Source of the DNA: Micromonospora cremea
Lineage (GTDB): Bacteria > Actinomycetota > Actinomycetes > Mycobacteriales > Micromonosporaceae
Reading direction: 5' to 3'
Assembly (NCBI RefSeq): GCF_900143515.1
Contig: NZ_FSQT01000001.1
Location: 2,480,001 to 2,544,000 of the forward strand
Length of the DNA: 64,000 nucleotides
The notes beneath the pieces are model-generated. The model worked only from the letters and a program-made list of their open reading frames with translations. It did no database searches and was not told the DNA's origin. Shown here in pieces: positions 35,564 to 45,129 of the stretch (its first letter is position 1; the number at the start of each line of letters is the position of its first letter). A program made the position numbers and the translations under genes.

Positions 35564-37477
35564 TTACAGGCCCGCGGCCACGGCCGCCGACCGGCCACCG
35601 ACGATCGGCAGCTCGATTCGACTGCGGTCGAAGTGGACGGTGATGTCGGCTCGGTTCTGCTTCGCCCGGCTGCTGTAGCCGGAGTACGAGCCGAGCAGCA
35701 CCACGCCGACCTGGTTGCCGGCCGCGAAGACGTAGTCCTCGGGAAGCAGCGGCACGTCGACGGAGTTCTTCTTGCCCGGCACCAGCGGCGTCGTCACTGA
35801 CGGCGAGGTCAGGTTGAGGCCGTCCAGGATGCCCTTGGTCACCAGCTCCTGCGGAGCGGTGACGACGGTCTTCTCGGTCTGTCGGTAGCAGGCGTCCTCG
35901 GCGTGTCCGCCCCAGGTGGCCGAGTCGCCCCAGCAGTCCTCGGTGGTCAGCGTCCGGATGCCGTCACCGGAGGTGCTGAACCGCGGTCGGGTGCCGTAGT
36001 CCACCAGCAGGCCCGCGAAGCTGGTGTCTTCGCCGTTCACCGACGCGTTGATCTTGACGATTGGTGTGCCCGAGATGTGCAGCGGCTCGCGCAGCGGCTG
36101 GGAGAGGAAGACCAACCGGTTCTCCGTGTTCGCCGCCGGGTCCGACGGGTGCCGGATCGCGTTGGTCTGGCTCATCGACGGGGTGTCCTGGAATGTCCGG
36201 GACGCCTTACCTGGCTGCGGGCGGACCGACAGCCCGCCGGCCGCCCCCTCGTCGCCGGCGCCCAGGAACACCTGAGTGCTCCGGACGGCCGGGACCGGCC
36301 AGCTGCGGTAGGTCTCCCAGACGTCCGGCGTCCGCTCGATGTCGGCCATCGGCTCGGCCATGATGCCGTTCTTCACCCCGTGCAGCCAGAAGTCGAACCA
36401 CCGGTGCAGGGTGTGCACCCACTCACCCCGGCGGAAGTCGAACGGGTCGATGTGACCGGTGCCGGTGAGCCAGAGCTTGCGCGGCACGTTCTCCTCGGCC
36501 AGCGCGTCCCACCACTTGCTGAAGTGGTCCGCGCGGACGTTGTTGTCGTTGATGCCGTGGACCACGAACACACTCGCTCGCACCCGGTCGGCGTGCGGGA
36601 CGTAGTCTCGCTCGGCCCAGAAGGCGTTGTAGTCGCCGGTGACGTCGTCGCCGTCGACACCGAGCTGGGTCCGCACCGCCGCACAGTGTTCCCGCCGCTG
36701 CGGGTTGGTGACGGTGTTGGCGAGGCTGCCGGAGTAGTTGTTCGCCCGGGTGACCAGGCCGTTGCTGCGCGAGTAGTCGTACCAGCTGGAGATTGCCGAG
36801 ATCGGCACGATGGTGGTGAGCCCCGGCACGCCGCTGGCGGCGGCCGCGTTGGCCAGCGTCCCGTCGTACGACTTGCCGATCATGCCGGTCTTGCCGTTGT
36901 GCCAGTCGGCGACGACCCGTTCGCCGGCCGCGTTGGTGCCGGCCCGACGACCGTTGAGCCAGTCGATCGCGGTCGGCGCGCTGATGTTGTCGGCGCGACC
37001 ACCGGTGACCGGACAGCCGGTCGAGTTGTTGGTGCCGATCATGTCGAGCAGGACCACCGCGTAGCCGCGCGGGACGAAGTAGTTGTCGTAGAAAAGCGGC
37101 CACTGGTCGTTGAGGCCGTCGCCGTCGATGTCAGCCTTGCACTCGCTCTCGTTGCCCCGACACACGGTGGAGTAGTAGGGGCTGGCATCCATGACCACCG
37201 GCGCCCGCAGGCCGGCATCGCTGGCCTTGGGCCGCATGATGTCCATCGCCACGACGTCGCGGGCGCCGTCGCCGTCGGTGTCGACGTCGGAGGTGACGAA
37301 TACCCGCTCGCGGATCGCGTCGGCATACCCGAACACCGGCTGGGTGACTCCGTGCTGAATGAGCGGACTGACCCGGCCCGCCGTCGGCTGCGCCGTCGCG
37401 GTTGCCGCCGGTAGGCCGACGGCGATGGCCGCAACGACCATCACCGACGCTCGCCACCAACTCCTTGTGGTTCGCAT
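35564..37477 (-). CDS. Secreted S15-type X-Pro dipeptidyl-peptidase / CocE-NonD hydrolase
   Basis: A 637-residue alpha/beta-hydrolase predicted to cleave X-Pro dipeptides from the outside. It starts with an N-terminal signal peptide (residues 1-30, ending ATATAQ). The nucleophile is Ser203 in GKSYDG, the acid is likely in VHGINDNNV, and the base His is in TGTGHIDP. A C-terminal jelly-roll domain follows from about residue 400. The start at 37477 has GGGAGGAGC upstream. Length and order match the family. It diverges from the ABC importer operon and could supply peptides or act in wall turnover; the substrate is not readable. Confidence 0.88.
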   Translation of the reverse strand: MRTTRSWWRASVMVVAAIAVGLPAATATAQPTAGRVSPLIQHGVTQPVFGYADAIRERVFVTSDVDTDGDGARDVVAMDIMRPKASDAGLRAPVVMDASPYYSTVCRGNESECKADIDGDGLNDQWPLFYDNYFVPRGYAVVLLDMIGTNNSTGCPVTGGRADNISAPTAIDWLNGRRAGTNAAGERVVADWHNGKTGMIGKSYDGTLANAAAASGVPGLTTIVPISAISSWYDYSRSNGLVTRANNYSGSLANTVTNPQRREHCAAVRTQLGVDGDDVTGDYNAFWAERDYVPHADRVRASVFVVHGINDNNVRADHFSKWWDALAEENVPRKLWLTGTGHIDPFDFRRGEWVHTLHRWFDFWLHGVKNGIMAEPMADIERTPDVWETYRSWPVPAVRSTQVFLGAGDEGAAGGLSVRPQPGKASRTFQDTPSMSQTNAIRHPSDPAANTENRLVFLSQPLREPLHISGTPIVKINASVNGEDTSFAGLLVDYGTRPRFSTSGDGIRTLTTEDCWGDSATWGGHAEDACYRQTEKTVVTAPQELVTKGILDGLNLTSPSVTTPLVPGKKNSVDVPLLPEDYVFAAGNQVGVVLLGSYSGYSSRAKQNRADITVHFDRSRIELPIVGGRSAAVAAGL

Positions 37478-37620
37478 GGTGCTCCTCCCCATCTCCGGCA
37501 CCGGCCGTGGACCGGTCGTCCCAGGCGAGGACGACGGGCCGGCGGTGCGGCAGTTGTCTCGCACCCTAGAAACCGATTCACGGATGGTCATCGGACAGAT
37601 GCGGGAGGTGATCGTCGTTC

Positions 37621-37657
37621 GGTCCTACGTCTGTCGCATCTCGACAGGCGTAGGACC
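37621..37657. promoter_or_regulatory. Long near-perfect inverted repeat between divergent genes
   Basis: GGTCCTACGTCTGTCG and CGACAGGCGTAGGACC form a 16-base stem with one mismatched pair around the five-base loop CATCT. It lies in the 353-base region from which both the peptidase gene and the ABC importer operon are transcribed, so an operator is more likely than a terminator. The regulator is unknown. Confidence 0.55.
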
Positions 37658-37830
37658 GGACGGCGGGTGATTCCAACAGGTGCTCGATGACGTGCCGGCC
37701 GCCCGGCCATAGGTTCGCCGCACCACCTCCGTCGGCCAACCAGACCGTCACCCAGGGTCACCGGCGGAGCCCATCGGTGGCATCGGAGACGAGCGCGCCA
37801 ACCGGTTGCCGGGCACGGGAAGGGCGGGAT

Positions 37831-38685
37831 GTGCGGTTCTCGGGCCCAGCCGTGATCCCGCGGTTCATGGGGCGGTTCCTGGTGCCGGCGGCGTTCGCGG
37901 CGCTCTTCGCCGCACCACTGTGGTTCATGGTGGTCGGCTCACTGCGACCTGCTGGCCTGCCCCCGCCCCGCACCATCGAGGTGCTCCCACCCGAACCGAC
38001 CGTGGCCGCGTACGCCCGGCTGCCTGAGCTGATCCCGCTGTTCCGGTACCTGGCCAACTCGGCGCTGGTCGTCGCGGTCGCCGTGCCGCTGACCGTCATC
38101 GTCGCCTCACTGACCGGCTTCGGGCTGCGGCTGTTGACGCCGGTTGCCCGCCGCCGGGCGGTCCTGGGCCTGCTGGCGGTGCTCCTGGTGCCGGTCACCG
38201 CGGTGTGGGCCACCCGGTTCGAGCTGTTCCGACTGGCCGGCGTGGTCGACACGTACGTTCCGTTGCTGGCCCCGGCGCTGCTCGCCGGCAGCCCCTTCCT
38301 GGTGCTGCTCTACGCGTGGAGCTTCGGCGGTGTGCCGGACACCCAGCTCGGGGCGGCCCGGTTGGAGGGCGCCGGTTGGTTGACGATCTGGCGCCGGGTG
38401 GCGCTGCCGCAGGTGCGCCCGGCGACGCTGGCCGTCGGTGTGCTCGCCTTCACGCTGCACTGGTCCAACCTGATCGACCCGCTGCTCTACCTGCAGAGCG
38501 GTGACCGCTACACATACCCGCTCGGCCTGCAGTTCCTGCGGCTGCTGAACCCGACGGACTGGCCGCTGCTGATGGCCGCCTGCGTTGTCGCGACAGCACC
38601 GTGCGTGGTGGTGTTCCTGCTCGCTCAGCGAATCCTGCTCAACGACGATCCGCTGGCGGCACTGAGATCTGGAGGTCGTAGGTGA
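37831..38685 (+). CDS. ABC importer permease (CUT1, MalG-like)
   Basis: A 284-residue inner-membrane subunit of a carbohydrate-type ABC importer, with six hydrophobic segments. The coupling EAA loop appears as LGAARLEGAGWLTIWRRVALPQVRP, matching the family's EAAxxDGAxxxxxFxxIxLP pattern. The GTG start at 37831 (VRFSGPAV) follows an AAGGGCGGG stretch; an internal ATG at MGRFLVPAA is the alternative. It is the first gene of a four-gene operon, with its stop overlapping the binding-protein start. Confidence 0.88.
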   Translation: MRFSGPAVIPRFMGRFLVPAAFAALFAAPLWFMVVGSLRPAGLPPPRTIEVLPPEPTVAAYARLPELIPLFRYLANSALVVAVAVPLTVIVASLTGFGLRLLTPVARRRAVLGLLAVLLVPVTAVWATRFELFRLAGVVDTYVPLLAPALLAGSPFLVLLYAWSFGGVPDTQLGAARLEGAGWLTIWRRVALPQVRPATLAVGVLAFTLHWSNLIDPLLYLQSGDRYTYPLGLQFLRLLNPTDWPLLMAACVVATAPCVVVFLLAQRILLNDDPLAALRSGGRR

Positions 38686-39983
38686 GCACGTTCCGCGCTC
38701 GACGATGGGTTGCCCTGATCACCGCCGCGCTGCTGCTCGGCTACGCGGCCGGCTGCGGCGCCGGCGACCGCGCGGCCGACCGACCAGGCATCACGGTCGT
38801 GCTCTTCGGCGACGCTGAGGAGATCGCCGGCTACCGCAGCCTGGTCGCCGCCTTCGAGCAGGCCCACCCCGACGTGCCCGTCAACCTCTCCCCCGTCGCC
38901 ACCCAGGACGATCTGATGGCCCGCCTGACCACCTCGTTCGCTGGCGGGCAGCCACCGGACGTGTTCCTGCTCAACTACCGCCGTTACGGCCAGTTCGCCG
39001 CCCAGCAGGCGATCGAACCAGCGCAGGCGTACCTCGACCGCAGCGAGGCGCTGAAGGAGAGCGACTTTTCCCCGCGGGCGCTGGACGCCTTCCGGTTCGA
39101 CGGTAAGACGCTGACCTGCCTGCCGCAGAACATGTCCTCCCTGGTCGTCTACTACAACGCCGACCTGTTCGCGGCGGCCGGAGTGCCGCTGCCGAAGGCC
39201 GGCTGGACCTGGGACGACTTCCTGGCCGCCGGGCGGGCCCTGACCGGCGACGGGAAGTACGGCGTGGGCGTGGAGCCGTCCCTGCCGCGGCTCGCCCCGT
39301 TCGTCTGGTCCAACCGGGGTGAGCTGGTCGACCACCCGGACAAGCCGACCACCCTGACCCTCACCGACGACCCGGCCAGCCGCGCCGCCGTCGACTGGTT
39401 CCTCGACCTGCAACTGAAGCACCACGTCGTGCCGCCCGACGCCGAGGAGCAGAGTGAGTCGAGTGAGGCCCGGTTCCTGCGCGGCACGCTCGGCATGTAC
39501 CTCAACAGCCGGGTCGCCGTGCCGACGCTGCGCACCATCGACGGCTTCACCTGGGACGCGGCGCCGCTGCCGATCGCGCCGGGCGGCGTACCCGCGTCGA
39601 TCCTGCACAGCGACGCCTACTGCATGAGCGCCGGCCTGCCCGACCACGACCAGGCCTGGCGGTTCATCGAGTTCGCGATGGGCGGGCAGGGCCAGCGGAT
39701 CCTCGCCGGGTCGGGCCGCACGGTGCCGTCCCGGCTCGACGTGGCCAACTCCCCGGACTTCCTCGACCCGCAGAAGCCCCCTCGGTCGTCGCGGGTCTAC
39801 CTCGACGCCGAGCCGCACCTGCGCGCCACCCCGCGCACCGGCACCTGGTCGCGCGTGGAGCGCGAGGCCGGTGGCCTGCTCGCGGAGGTCTTCTACGGCC
39901 GGATCGGACGCGAGGAGGGGCTGCGACAACTGGAGGACAAGCTCCGGCCGCTCTTCGCGCTCCCGGTGGGCGCCGGTGGCTGA
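38682..39983 (+). CDS. Extracellular solute-binding lipoprotein of the ABC importer
   Basis: A 433-residue family 1 binding protein with a signal sequence and lipobox LGYAAGC (Cys at about residue 25). The fold signatures include VNLSPVATQDDLMARL, GGQPPDVFLLNYRRYGQFA and GWTWDDFLAAGRAL, as in sugar-binding proteins. The GTG overlaps the upstream permease stop. It presents the sugar or other polyol to the two permeases; the substrate is unknown. Confidence 0.9.
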   Translation: MSTFRARRWVALITAALLLGYAAGCGAGDRAADRPGITVVLFGDAEEIAGYRSLVAAFEQAHPDVPVNLSPVATQDDLMARLTTSFAGGQPPDVFLLNYRRYGQFAAQQAIEPAQAYLDRSEALKESDFSPRALDAFRFDGKTLTCLPQNMSSLVVYYNADLFAAAGVPLPKAGWTWDDFLAAGRALTGDGKYGVGVEPSLPRLAPFVWSNRGELVDHPDKPTTLTLTDDPASRAAVDWFLDLQLKHHVVPPDAEEQSESSEARFLRGTLGMYLNSRVAVPTLRTIDGFTWDAAPLPIAPGGVPASILHSDAYCMSAGLPDHDQAWRFIEFAMGGQGQRILAGSGRTVPSRLDVANSPDFLDPQKPPRSSRVYLDAEPHLRATPRTGTWSRVEREAGGLLAEVFYGRIGREEGLRQLEDKLRPLFALPVGAGG

Positions 39984-40986
39984 GCGGGGCGTGATCCGCC
40001 TCGAATCGCTGACCAAGTCGTACGGGAAGGTCGTCGCCCTCGACGGCGTCGACCTGGCGGTGCGCGCCGGCGAGATGGTGACCCTGGTCGGCCCGTCCGG
40101 TTCCGGCAAGTCGACGATCCTGCGGCTGATCGCCGGGCTGGACCGGCCGGACCGTGGCCGGGTCGTCGTCGACGGGCAGGACGTGGCCCAGGTGCCACCG
40201 CACCGCCGCGCGGTGGCAATGGTCTTCCAGGACTACGCGCTCTACCCCCACCTCACCGTCCGCGGCAACCTGCTGTTCGGGCTGCGGGTCCGCCGCGTCC
40301 GGCGCGCGGAGGCCGAAGAGCGGGCCTGCGCGGCGGCCGACCGGCTCGGCATCGCGGAACTGCTCGACCGCTACCCCGACGAGACCTCCGGCGGGCAGCG
40401 CCAGCGCATCGCACTGGCCCGCGCGCTGCTGCGCGAGCCGACCGTCTACCTGCTCGACGAGCCGCTGGCCAGCCTGGACGCGCCGCTGCGCTTCGCCACC
40501 CGCGCCGACCTGCTCACCCTGCACCGGGAGCTGGGCACCACCACCATCCACGTCACCCACGACCAGGCCGAGGCGATGACGCTCGGCGAACGGGTCGTCG
40601 TCCTGAACCGAGGGCGGGTCCGTCAGATTGGCCCGCCGCAGCAGGTCTACGACGAACCCGAGGACACCTTCGTGGCCGGCTTTCTGGGCAGCCCGCCGAT
40701 GAATCTGGTGCCCGGCGGCGGCGTGCTGGGCGGCGGCACCGACCTGACCCTCGGCGTACGCCCCGAGGATCTGCGGCTCGACCCCGACGGGCCGGTGACC
40801 GCGACCGTGGAAGCGGTCGAGGCGCTCGGCAGCGAGGCCGTCCTGCTGACCCGCTGCGACGACGGCACGCGGCTGACCGTGCGCACCGGCCCTCGGCCCG
40901 GCGTGTGGCCGGGCGACCAGGTGCGACTGCGCGCCGACCTGGGCCGGATCCACCGCTTCGACGCCGACACCGGGCGACGCCGGTGA
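39976..40986 (+). CDS. ABC importer ATP-binding protein (MalK/UgpC-like)
   Basis: A 336-residue ATPase with Walker A GPSGSGKST, Q-loop VFQDYALYPHLTV, signature SGGQRQR, Walker B VYLLDEPLASLD and the switch His in HVTHDQAEA. A C-terminal TOBE/OB domain (from about residue 240, LGVRPEDLRL) marks the CUT1 group. Most sugar importers in actinobacteria share one unlinked MsiK ATPase, so a dedicated ATPase in the operon is noteworthy. The GTG start at 39976 overlaps the binding-protein gene; a GTG at 39991 is possible. Confidence 0.92.
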   Translation: MAERGVIRLESLTKSYGKVVALDGVDLAVRAGEMVTLVGPSGSGKSTILRLIAGLDRPDRGRVVVDGQDVAQVPPHRRAVAMVFQDYALYPHLTVRGNLLFGLRVRRVRRAEAEERACAAADRLGIAELLDRYPDETSGGQRQRIALARALLREPTVYLLDEPLASLDAPLRFATRADLLTLHRELGTTTIHVTHDQAEAMTLGERVVVLNRGRVRQIGPPQQVYDEPEDTFVAGFLGSPPMNLVPGGGVLGGGTDLTLGVRPEDLRLDPDGPVTATVEAVEALGSEAVLLTRCDDGTRLTVRTGPRPGVWPGDQVRLRADLGRIHRFDADTGRRR

Positions 40987-41864
40987 CCTCCGGCCGGGTC
41001 GGCCGACCACTGACCGCGTGGGCGTTCCTCGCGCCGTACGCGGTGGCGGTCGCGCTGCTGATCGCGCTGCCCGCACTGCTCAACCTCGGCTACGCGTTCA
41101 CCGACCACACCGGACTGACCCGGGACCCTCATTTCGTCGGCTTGGACAACGCGCGCCGCCTGCTCGCCGACGGTTTCCTCGCCGACAGCATCCAGGCCTC
41201 CGCGATCCACCTGGCGCTGGCCGTACCGCTGCGGCTGCTGGCCGCCATCGGGCTCGGGCTGCTGCTGGCCGCGCCCCGCCCTGGCGGCCGCTGGTTCCGG
41301 GTCGCGGTCTACCTGCCGACCGTGGTACCCGACGTGGCCCTGGCGGTGCTCTTCCTGTGGGTGCTCAACCCGCTCTACGGCCCGCTCAACCAACTGCTCG
41401 GGCTCTTCGGCCACCCGGGCATGAACTGGCTCGCCGAGCCCGGCTCCGCACGGACGGCGGTAGCGCTGATGCTCGCGTTCCCGATCGGTGAGGGTTTCAT
41501 CGTCGTGCTCGCCGCCCGACGGATGCTCGACGGACGGCTGTACGAGGCTGCGACGCTGGAAGGCTGCGGCCCGTTCGGCCAGTTGCGCCGGCTCACGCTG
41601 CCGCTGCTCGCGCCAGTGCTGCTGCTGCTCGCCGTCCGCGACACGATCCTCACCCTGCAGGTCAACTTCGTGCCGGCGTACGTCCTCACCGACGGCCGGC
41701 CCGCAAACGCCACGCTCTACCTGCCGGTCTACATCTTCGACCAGGTCTTCGAGTTCTCCGGCTTCGCCTACGGGGCCATGATCACGAGCGTCCTCATGGT
41801 GGTCACCGGCGTCATCATCACCGCGCTGCTGCTGATGGTGCGACGCTGGCGGGTGCTGCGCTGA
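40983..41864 (+). CDS. ABC importer permease (CUT1, MalF-like)
   Basis: A 293-residue membrane subunit with six hydrophobic segments. The EAA loop reads EAATLEGCGPFGQLRRLTLPLL, and the N-terminal LAPYAVAVALLIALPAL and the C-terminal LMVRRW are typical of MalF-type subunits. The GTG start overlaps the ATPase stop. It pairs with the MalG-like permease at the head of the operon; the order permease, binding protein, ATPase, permease is atypical. Confidence 0.9.
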   Translation: MTSGRVGRPLTAWAFLAPYAVAVALLIALPALLNLGYAFTDHTGLTRDPHFVGLDNARRLLADGFLADSIQASAIHLALAVPLRLLAAIGLGLLLAAPRPGGRWFRVAVYLPTVVPDVALAVLFLWVLNPLYGPLNQLLGLFGHPGMNWLAEPGSARTAVALMLAFPIGEGFIVVLAARRMLDGRLYEAATLEGCGPFGQLRRLTLPLLAPVLLLLAVRDTILTLQVNFVPAYVLTDGRPANATLYLPVYIFDQVFEFSGFAYGAMITSVLMVVTGVIITALLLMVRRWRVLR

Positions 41865-41882
41865 GCGTGACATCCTGCTGCG

Positions 41883-42350
41883 GTGAGACTCCGGATGTTC
41901 GCCGTCGTCGCCACGGTTCCGTTGCTCGTCGCCTGCGGCGGCACGGACGCCGGGCAGCCCACCGACCGGAGGCCGGGAATGCTCGCGAACCTGCCCAGCT
42001 GCGACCGGGTGCCGCTGGACGCCGACGCCGAGGTTGACAGCCAGGTCACCGGCCTGCTCCTGCCGGAAGGCGCGCGGGTCACCTCGGTGGTCGAACAGGG
42101 CGCCCTGACCACGGTCGCGGCCACCATCCGGATGACCCCGCTGGACGTCCGCGCCCACTACGAGAGCCGTGGCGACATCGACCTACTGCGCGCCGAGGAC
42201 GAGGTGTTCGAGGCCGAGGTGCTGATGCGGGCGCAGGAACGACGGACGTATCTGCGGGCCACCGCGCTCTGCGCGGACGGAACGACGCTGACCGCGGTGG
42301 TCGGGCCCGACTCGGAAGAGGCCGGCCTACCCGAGTTCCAGAGCAACTGA
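41883..42350 (+). CDS. Small secreted lipoprotein, unknown function
   Basis: A 155-residue protein with a signal sequence and lipobox LLVACGG. The mature part has two Cys and mixed alpha/beta composition (IRMTPLDVRAHYESRGDIDL) without a family I can name. It lies 18 bases after the ABC permease gene in the same direction and is probably co-transcribed. The GTG start at 41883 is chosen because it gives the complete signal peptide. Confidence 0.78.
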   Translation: MRLRMFAVVATVPLLVACGGTDAGQPTDRRPGMLANLPSCDRVPLDADAEVDSQVTGLLLPEGARVTSVVEQGALTTVAATIRMTPLDVRAHYESRGDIDLLRAEDEVFEAEVLMRAQERRTYLRATALCADGTTLTAVVGPDSEEAGLPEFQSN

Positions 42351-42553
42351 CCATCGAACCGAGCTGATGCATGCCGACCCGGAACCAGGCGTTGCGCGTA
42401 CGTCGGCGCGATCGGCTCGCTCGCTCTCGACAGGTGTCCTAATCAGACAGGGTGAATCGCGACAGATGCTCGGTGACGTCGGCCACTCCACTGTCTAGCG
42501 TGCGTACTGAAGACCACTTTCCGGTCGCCACGGCGCGTGGACAGGGAGACTGC

Positions 42554-44941
42554 ATGAGACTCACGCTCGCCCGAAGGTACCGCGGCCTCGCGATGACAAC
42601 GAGTCTGGGGCTGGTCGTCGCGCTCGCGCTGACCGCCTCGTCCGCACCCCGGCCGGTCCAGGAGTCGCTGGCCACCAACTCGCCCACCGGTCCGATGGAA
42701 ATCCCCGACGAGTGGATGACCGCCCAGCGGATGAGCGACGGCAGCCGGGACCTCTCGGTGGCCAAGTACGCAAAGGCGCGCGGCGAGGCCCACGATCTCA
42801 ACCTGCGCACCCGCCTCCTCAACCGCGACCTGGCGCAGCGGGAGTGGAACTTCTTCGGGCCTAGCAACATCGGCGGCCGGGTCGTGGACATCGCCGTCGA
42901 CCCGCAGGTCCCCGACCAGATCTTCATCGCCGCCGCCTCCGGCGGCGTCTGGAAGTCCGACGACGCCGGCGCCACGTTCGAGACGGCCTGGCCGGACGAC
43001 GGGACGCACAGCATGGGCGCGGTCGCGATGACCAGCGACGGCGTCCTCTTCGCCGGCACCGGCGAGGCCCAGCCGGGTGGCGGCTCGATCACCTTCGGCG
43101 GCGACGGCATCTACCGCTCGAAGGACCGAGGCAAGACCTGGCGGCACGTCGGCCTGAAGGACAGCCACGCCATCGGCCGCTTCGCCATCGACCCGAGCAA
43201 CGAGGACCGGATTTTCGCCGCCGCCAGCGGCAACCTCTTCGTACCGGGTGGCCAGCGCGGCGTCTACCTCTCGGAGAACGGTGGGAACAGCTGGACGCAG
43301 GTGCTCGCGCCGCCGAACGCCACCACCGGCGCCACCGAGGTCGTGATCGACCCGAGCAACCCGCGCCGGATGTACGCGGCCATGTGGGACCACCTGCGCG
43401 AACCACATCAGCGCACCTACGGCGGGCTCGGCTCCAGCCTCTGGCGCTCCGACGACGCCGGCCGCACCTGGTCGCGGATGACCAACGGCCTGCCCACCGA
43501 CGCCGACCAGGGCCGCTGGGGCATCGCGGTCGCCCCGGACAACCCCCAGCGGCTGTACGCGTACGTCGGCACCGCACTCGGCCCGTTCCGCGCCTTCTAC
43601 CGCTCCGACGACGGCGGCGACAGCTGGACGCAGACCCCGGTCACCGCCGGTCAGGCGTCCCAGTCCACGTTCAGCTGGTGGTTCGGCAAGCTCTTCGTCG
43701 ACCCCGGTAACTCCGATCACGTCTTCCTCACCGGGGTCAACCTGATGCGCTCGACCAACGGCGCGCAGAGCTTCTCGTCGGTGAGCGGCGTGCACGCCGA
43801 CCAGCACGCGATGCGCTGGGACCCGAAGGTGCCCGGGCGGGTCTACCTGGGCAACGACGGCGGCCTCTACCGATCCGAGGCGAACGGCGCGAGCGGCTGG
43901 GTCAAGGCGACCTACGAGCCTTACACCCAGTTCTACACGGTGGACGTGGCGCAGACCGATCCGGTGTTGAAGGTTGGTGGCGCGCAGGACAACGGCTGCA
44001 ATCGCGGCTACAACGGCGTCGGTGGCGCGTGGAACGCCATCGGCTGCGGTGACGGCCTCCAGGTGGTCATCCACCCGGAATTCCCGAACATCGTCTTCGG
44101 GTGCAGCCAGTACGGCTCCTGCTACCGGTCGGAGAACTCCGGTGGCAGCCCCCGCCAGAGCATCGGCACCGGCCAGACGACCTCGGAGCGGCGCAACTGG
44201 CTGACCCCGCTGCAGTTCGACCCGAGCGACCCGAACGTCATGTACTACGCCGGGAATATCCTCAACCGCTCGACGGACAACGGCCGCACCTGGACGCCGA
44301 TCAGCCCAGACCTCACCGGCGGCGGCCCCAACGACCCGAACGGCTACCCGTGGGGCACGATCACCACCGTCGCCGCTGCGCCCACCGACGGCAACAAGCT
44401 CTACGTCGGCACCGACGACGGGCGGTTGTGGTGGACCGACGACCTCGGGCAGAACTGGCAGCAGGTCGACCCGGGGCAGCTGCCCGGCACCTGGGTCACC
44501 CGGGTGGCGGTGAACCCCGCCGACAAGAACATCGCCTACGCCACCTTCTCCGCGTTCCGGTCCGGTAGCGACCGGTCGCACGTGATGATGACCCGCGACG
44601 GCGGTCGTACCTGGAGCAACATCGGCCAGGGCCTGCCGGACGCGCCGGTGAACTTCGTCGTCCCGACCGCCGACGGCCTGCTGCTGGTCGGCACCGACGT
44701 CGGGGTGTTCATGTCGGCGTGGAACGGTGGCGAGTGGGCGGCGCTGGGCACCAACCTGCCGCAGGCGGCCGTGATGTACCTGCGTTACCACGAGCCGAGC
44801 CGGCAGCTCACCGCGGCGACCTTCGGGCGGGGCGTCTTCGACCTCACCGTGCCCCGCTGCCCGGCAGCGTCGACCAAGCTGCCGCTCAAGCAGACCGGTG
44901 TCGGCGTGATCGGCGTGCTCGCCTCCTGCCGAGCGGGCTGA
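42554..44941 (+). CDS. Secreted BNR/VPS10-like beta-propeller protein
   Basis: A 795-residue exported protein with an N-terminal signal (about 1-35, after MRLTLARRYRG). It has at least eight BNR-type repeats of the form SxDxGxTW, for example SDDAGATFETAW, SKDRGKTWRHVG, SENGGNSWTQVL, SDDAGRTWSRM, STDNGRTWTPIS and TRDGGRTWSNIG, spread over the whole length. Such proteins form one or two seven-bladed propellers (sialidase-like or xyloglucanase-like), but the catalytic residues of those enzymes were not identified. The start at 42554 has AGGGAGA upstream; an earlier frame extension is unsupported. Confidence 0.88.
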   Translation: MRLTLARRYRGLAMTTSLGLVVALALTASSAPRPVQESLATNSPTGPMEIPDEWMTAQRMSDGSRDLSVAKYAKARGEAHDLNLRTRLLNRDLAQREWNFFGPSNIGGRVVDIAVDPQVPDQIFIAAASGGVWKSDDAGATFETAWPDDGTHSMGAVAMTSDGVLFAGTGEAQPGGGSITFGGDGIYRSKDRGKTWRHVGLKDSHAIGRFAIDPSNEDRIFAAASGNLFVPGGQRGVYLSENGGNSWTQVLAPPNATTGATEVVIDPSNPRRMYAAMWDHLREPHQRTYGGLGSSLWRSDDAGRTWSRMTNGLPTDADQGRWGIAVAPDNPQRLYAYVGTALGPFRAFYRSDDGGDSWTQTPVTAGQASQSTFSWWFGKLFVDPGNSDHVFLTGVNLMRSTNGAQSFSSVSGVHADQHAMRWDPKVPGRVYLGNDGGLYRSEANGASGWVKATYEPYTQFYTVDVAQTDPVLKVGGAQDNGCNRGYNGVGGAWNAIGCGDGLQVVIHPEFPNIVFGCSQYGSCYRSENSGGSPRQSIGTGQTTSERRNWLTPLQFDPSDPNVMYYAGNILNRSTDNGRTWTPISPDLTGGGPNDPNGYPWGTITTVAAAPTDGNKLYVGTDDGRLWWTDDLGQNWQQVDPGQLPGTWVTRVAVNPADKNIAYATFSAFRSGSDRSHVMMTRDGGRTWSNIGQGLPDAPVNFVVPTADGLLLVGTDVGVFMSAWNGGEWAALGTNLPQAAVMYLRYHEPSRQLTAATFGRGVFDLTVPRCPAASTKLPLKQTGVGVIGVLASCRAG

Positions 44942-44974
44942 TCAACCGGTAGTTCGTCGCGTCTGACGCGGCTC

Positions 44975-45008
44975 GCAGGCCACCTTCCGGACCCGGGAGG
45001 TGGCCTGC
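44975..45008. terminator. Terminator hairpin after the BNR-protein gene
   Basis: GCAGGCCACCT and AGGTGGCCTGC make a perfect 11-base stem around a 12-base loop, beginning 34 bases after the BNR gene stop. Confidence 0.7.
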
Positions 45009-45129
45009 TCGTTGACGCGCAACGCATTCGACACCCGAAGCCCGTCGACTGGTCGGCCGGACAGGCTCGGTACGCCGTGTCACGCCCAGCGCCGCCCTGC
45101 CTGCCATCAGGCCGGCAGAGCCGTCCGGT

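Noticed and set aside
37621..37657. Interpretation of the long palindrome as a transcription terminator
   Set aside because: It lies between the starts of two divergent genes, more than 140 bases from either, so there is no upstream transcript for it to end.
42443..44791. A 782-codon - strand frame opposite the BNR protein
   Set aside because: Mirror of a repetitive beta-propeller gene; the opposing BNR repeats and signal peptide are decisive.
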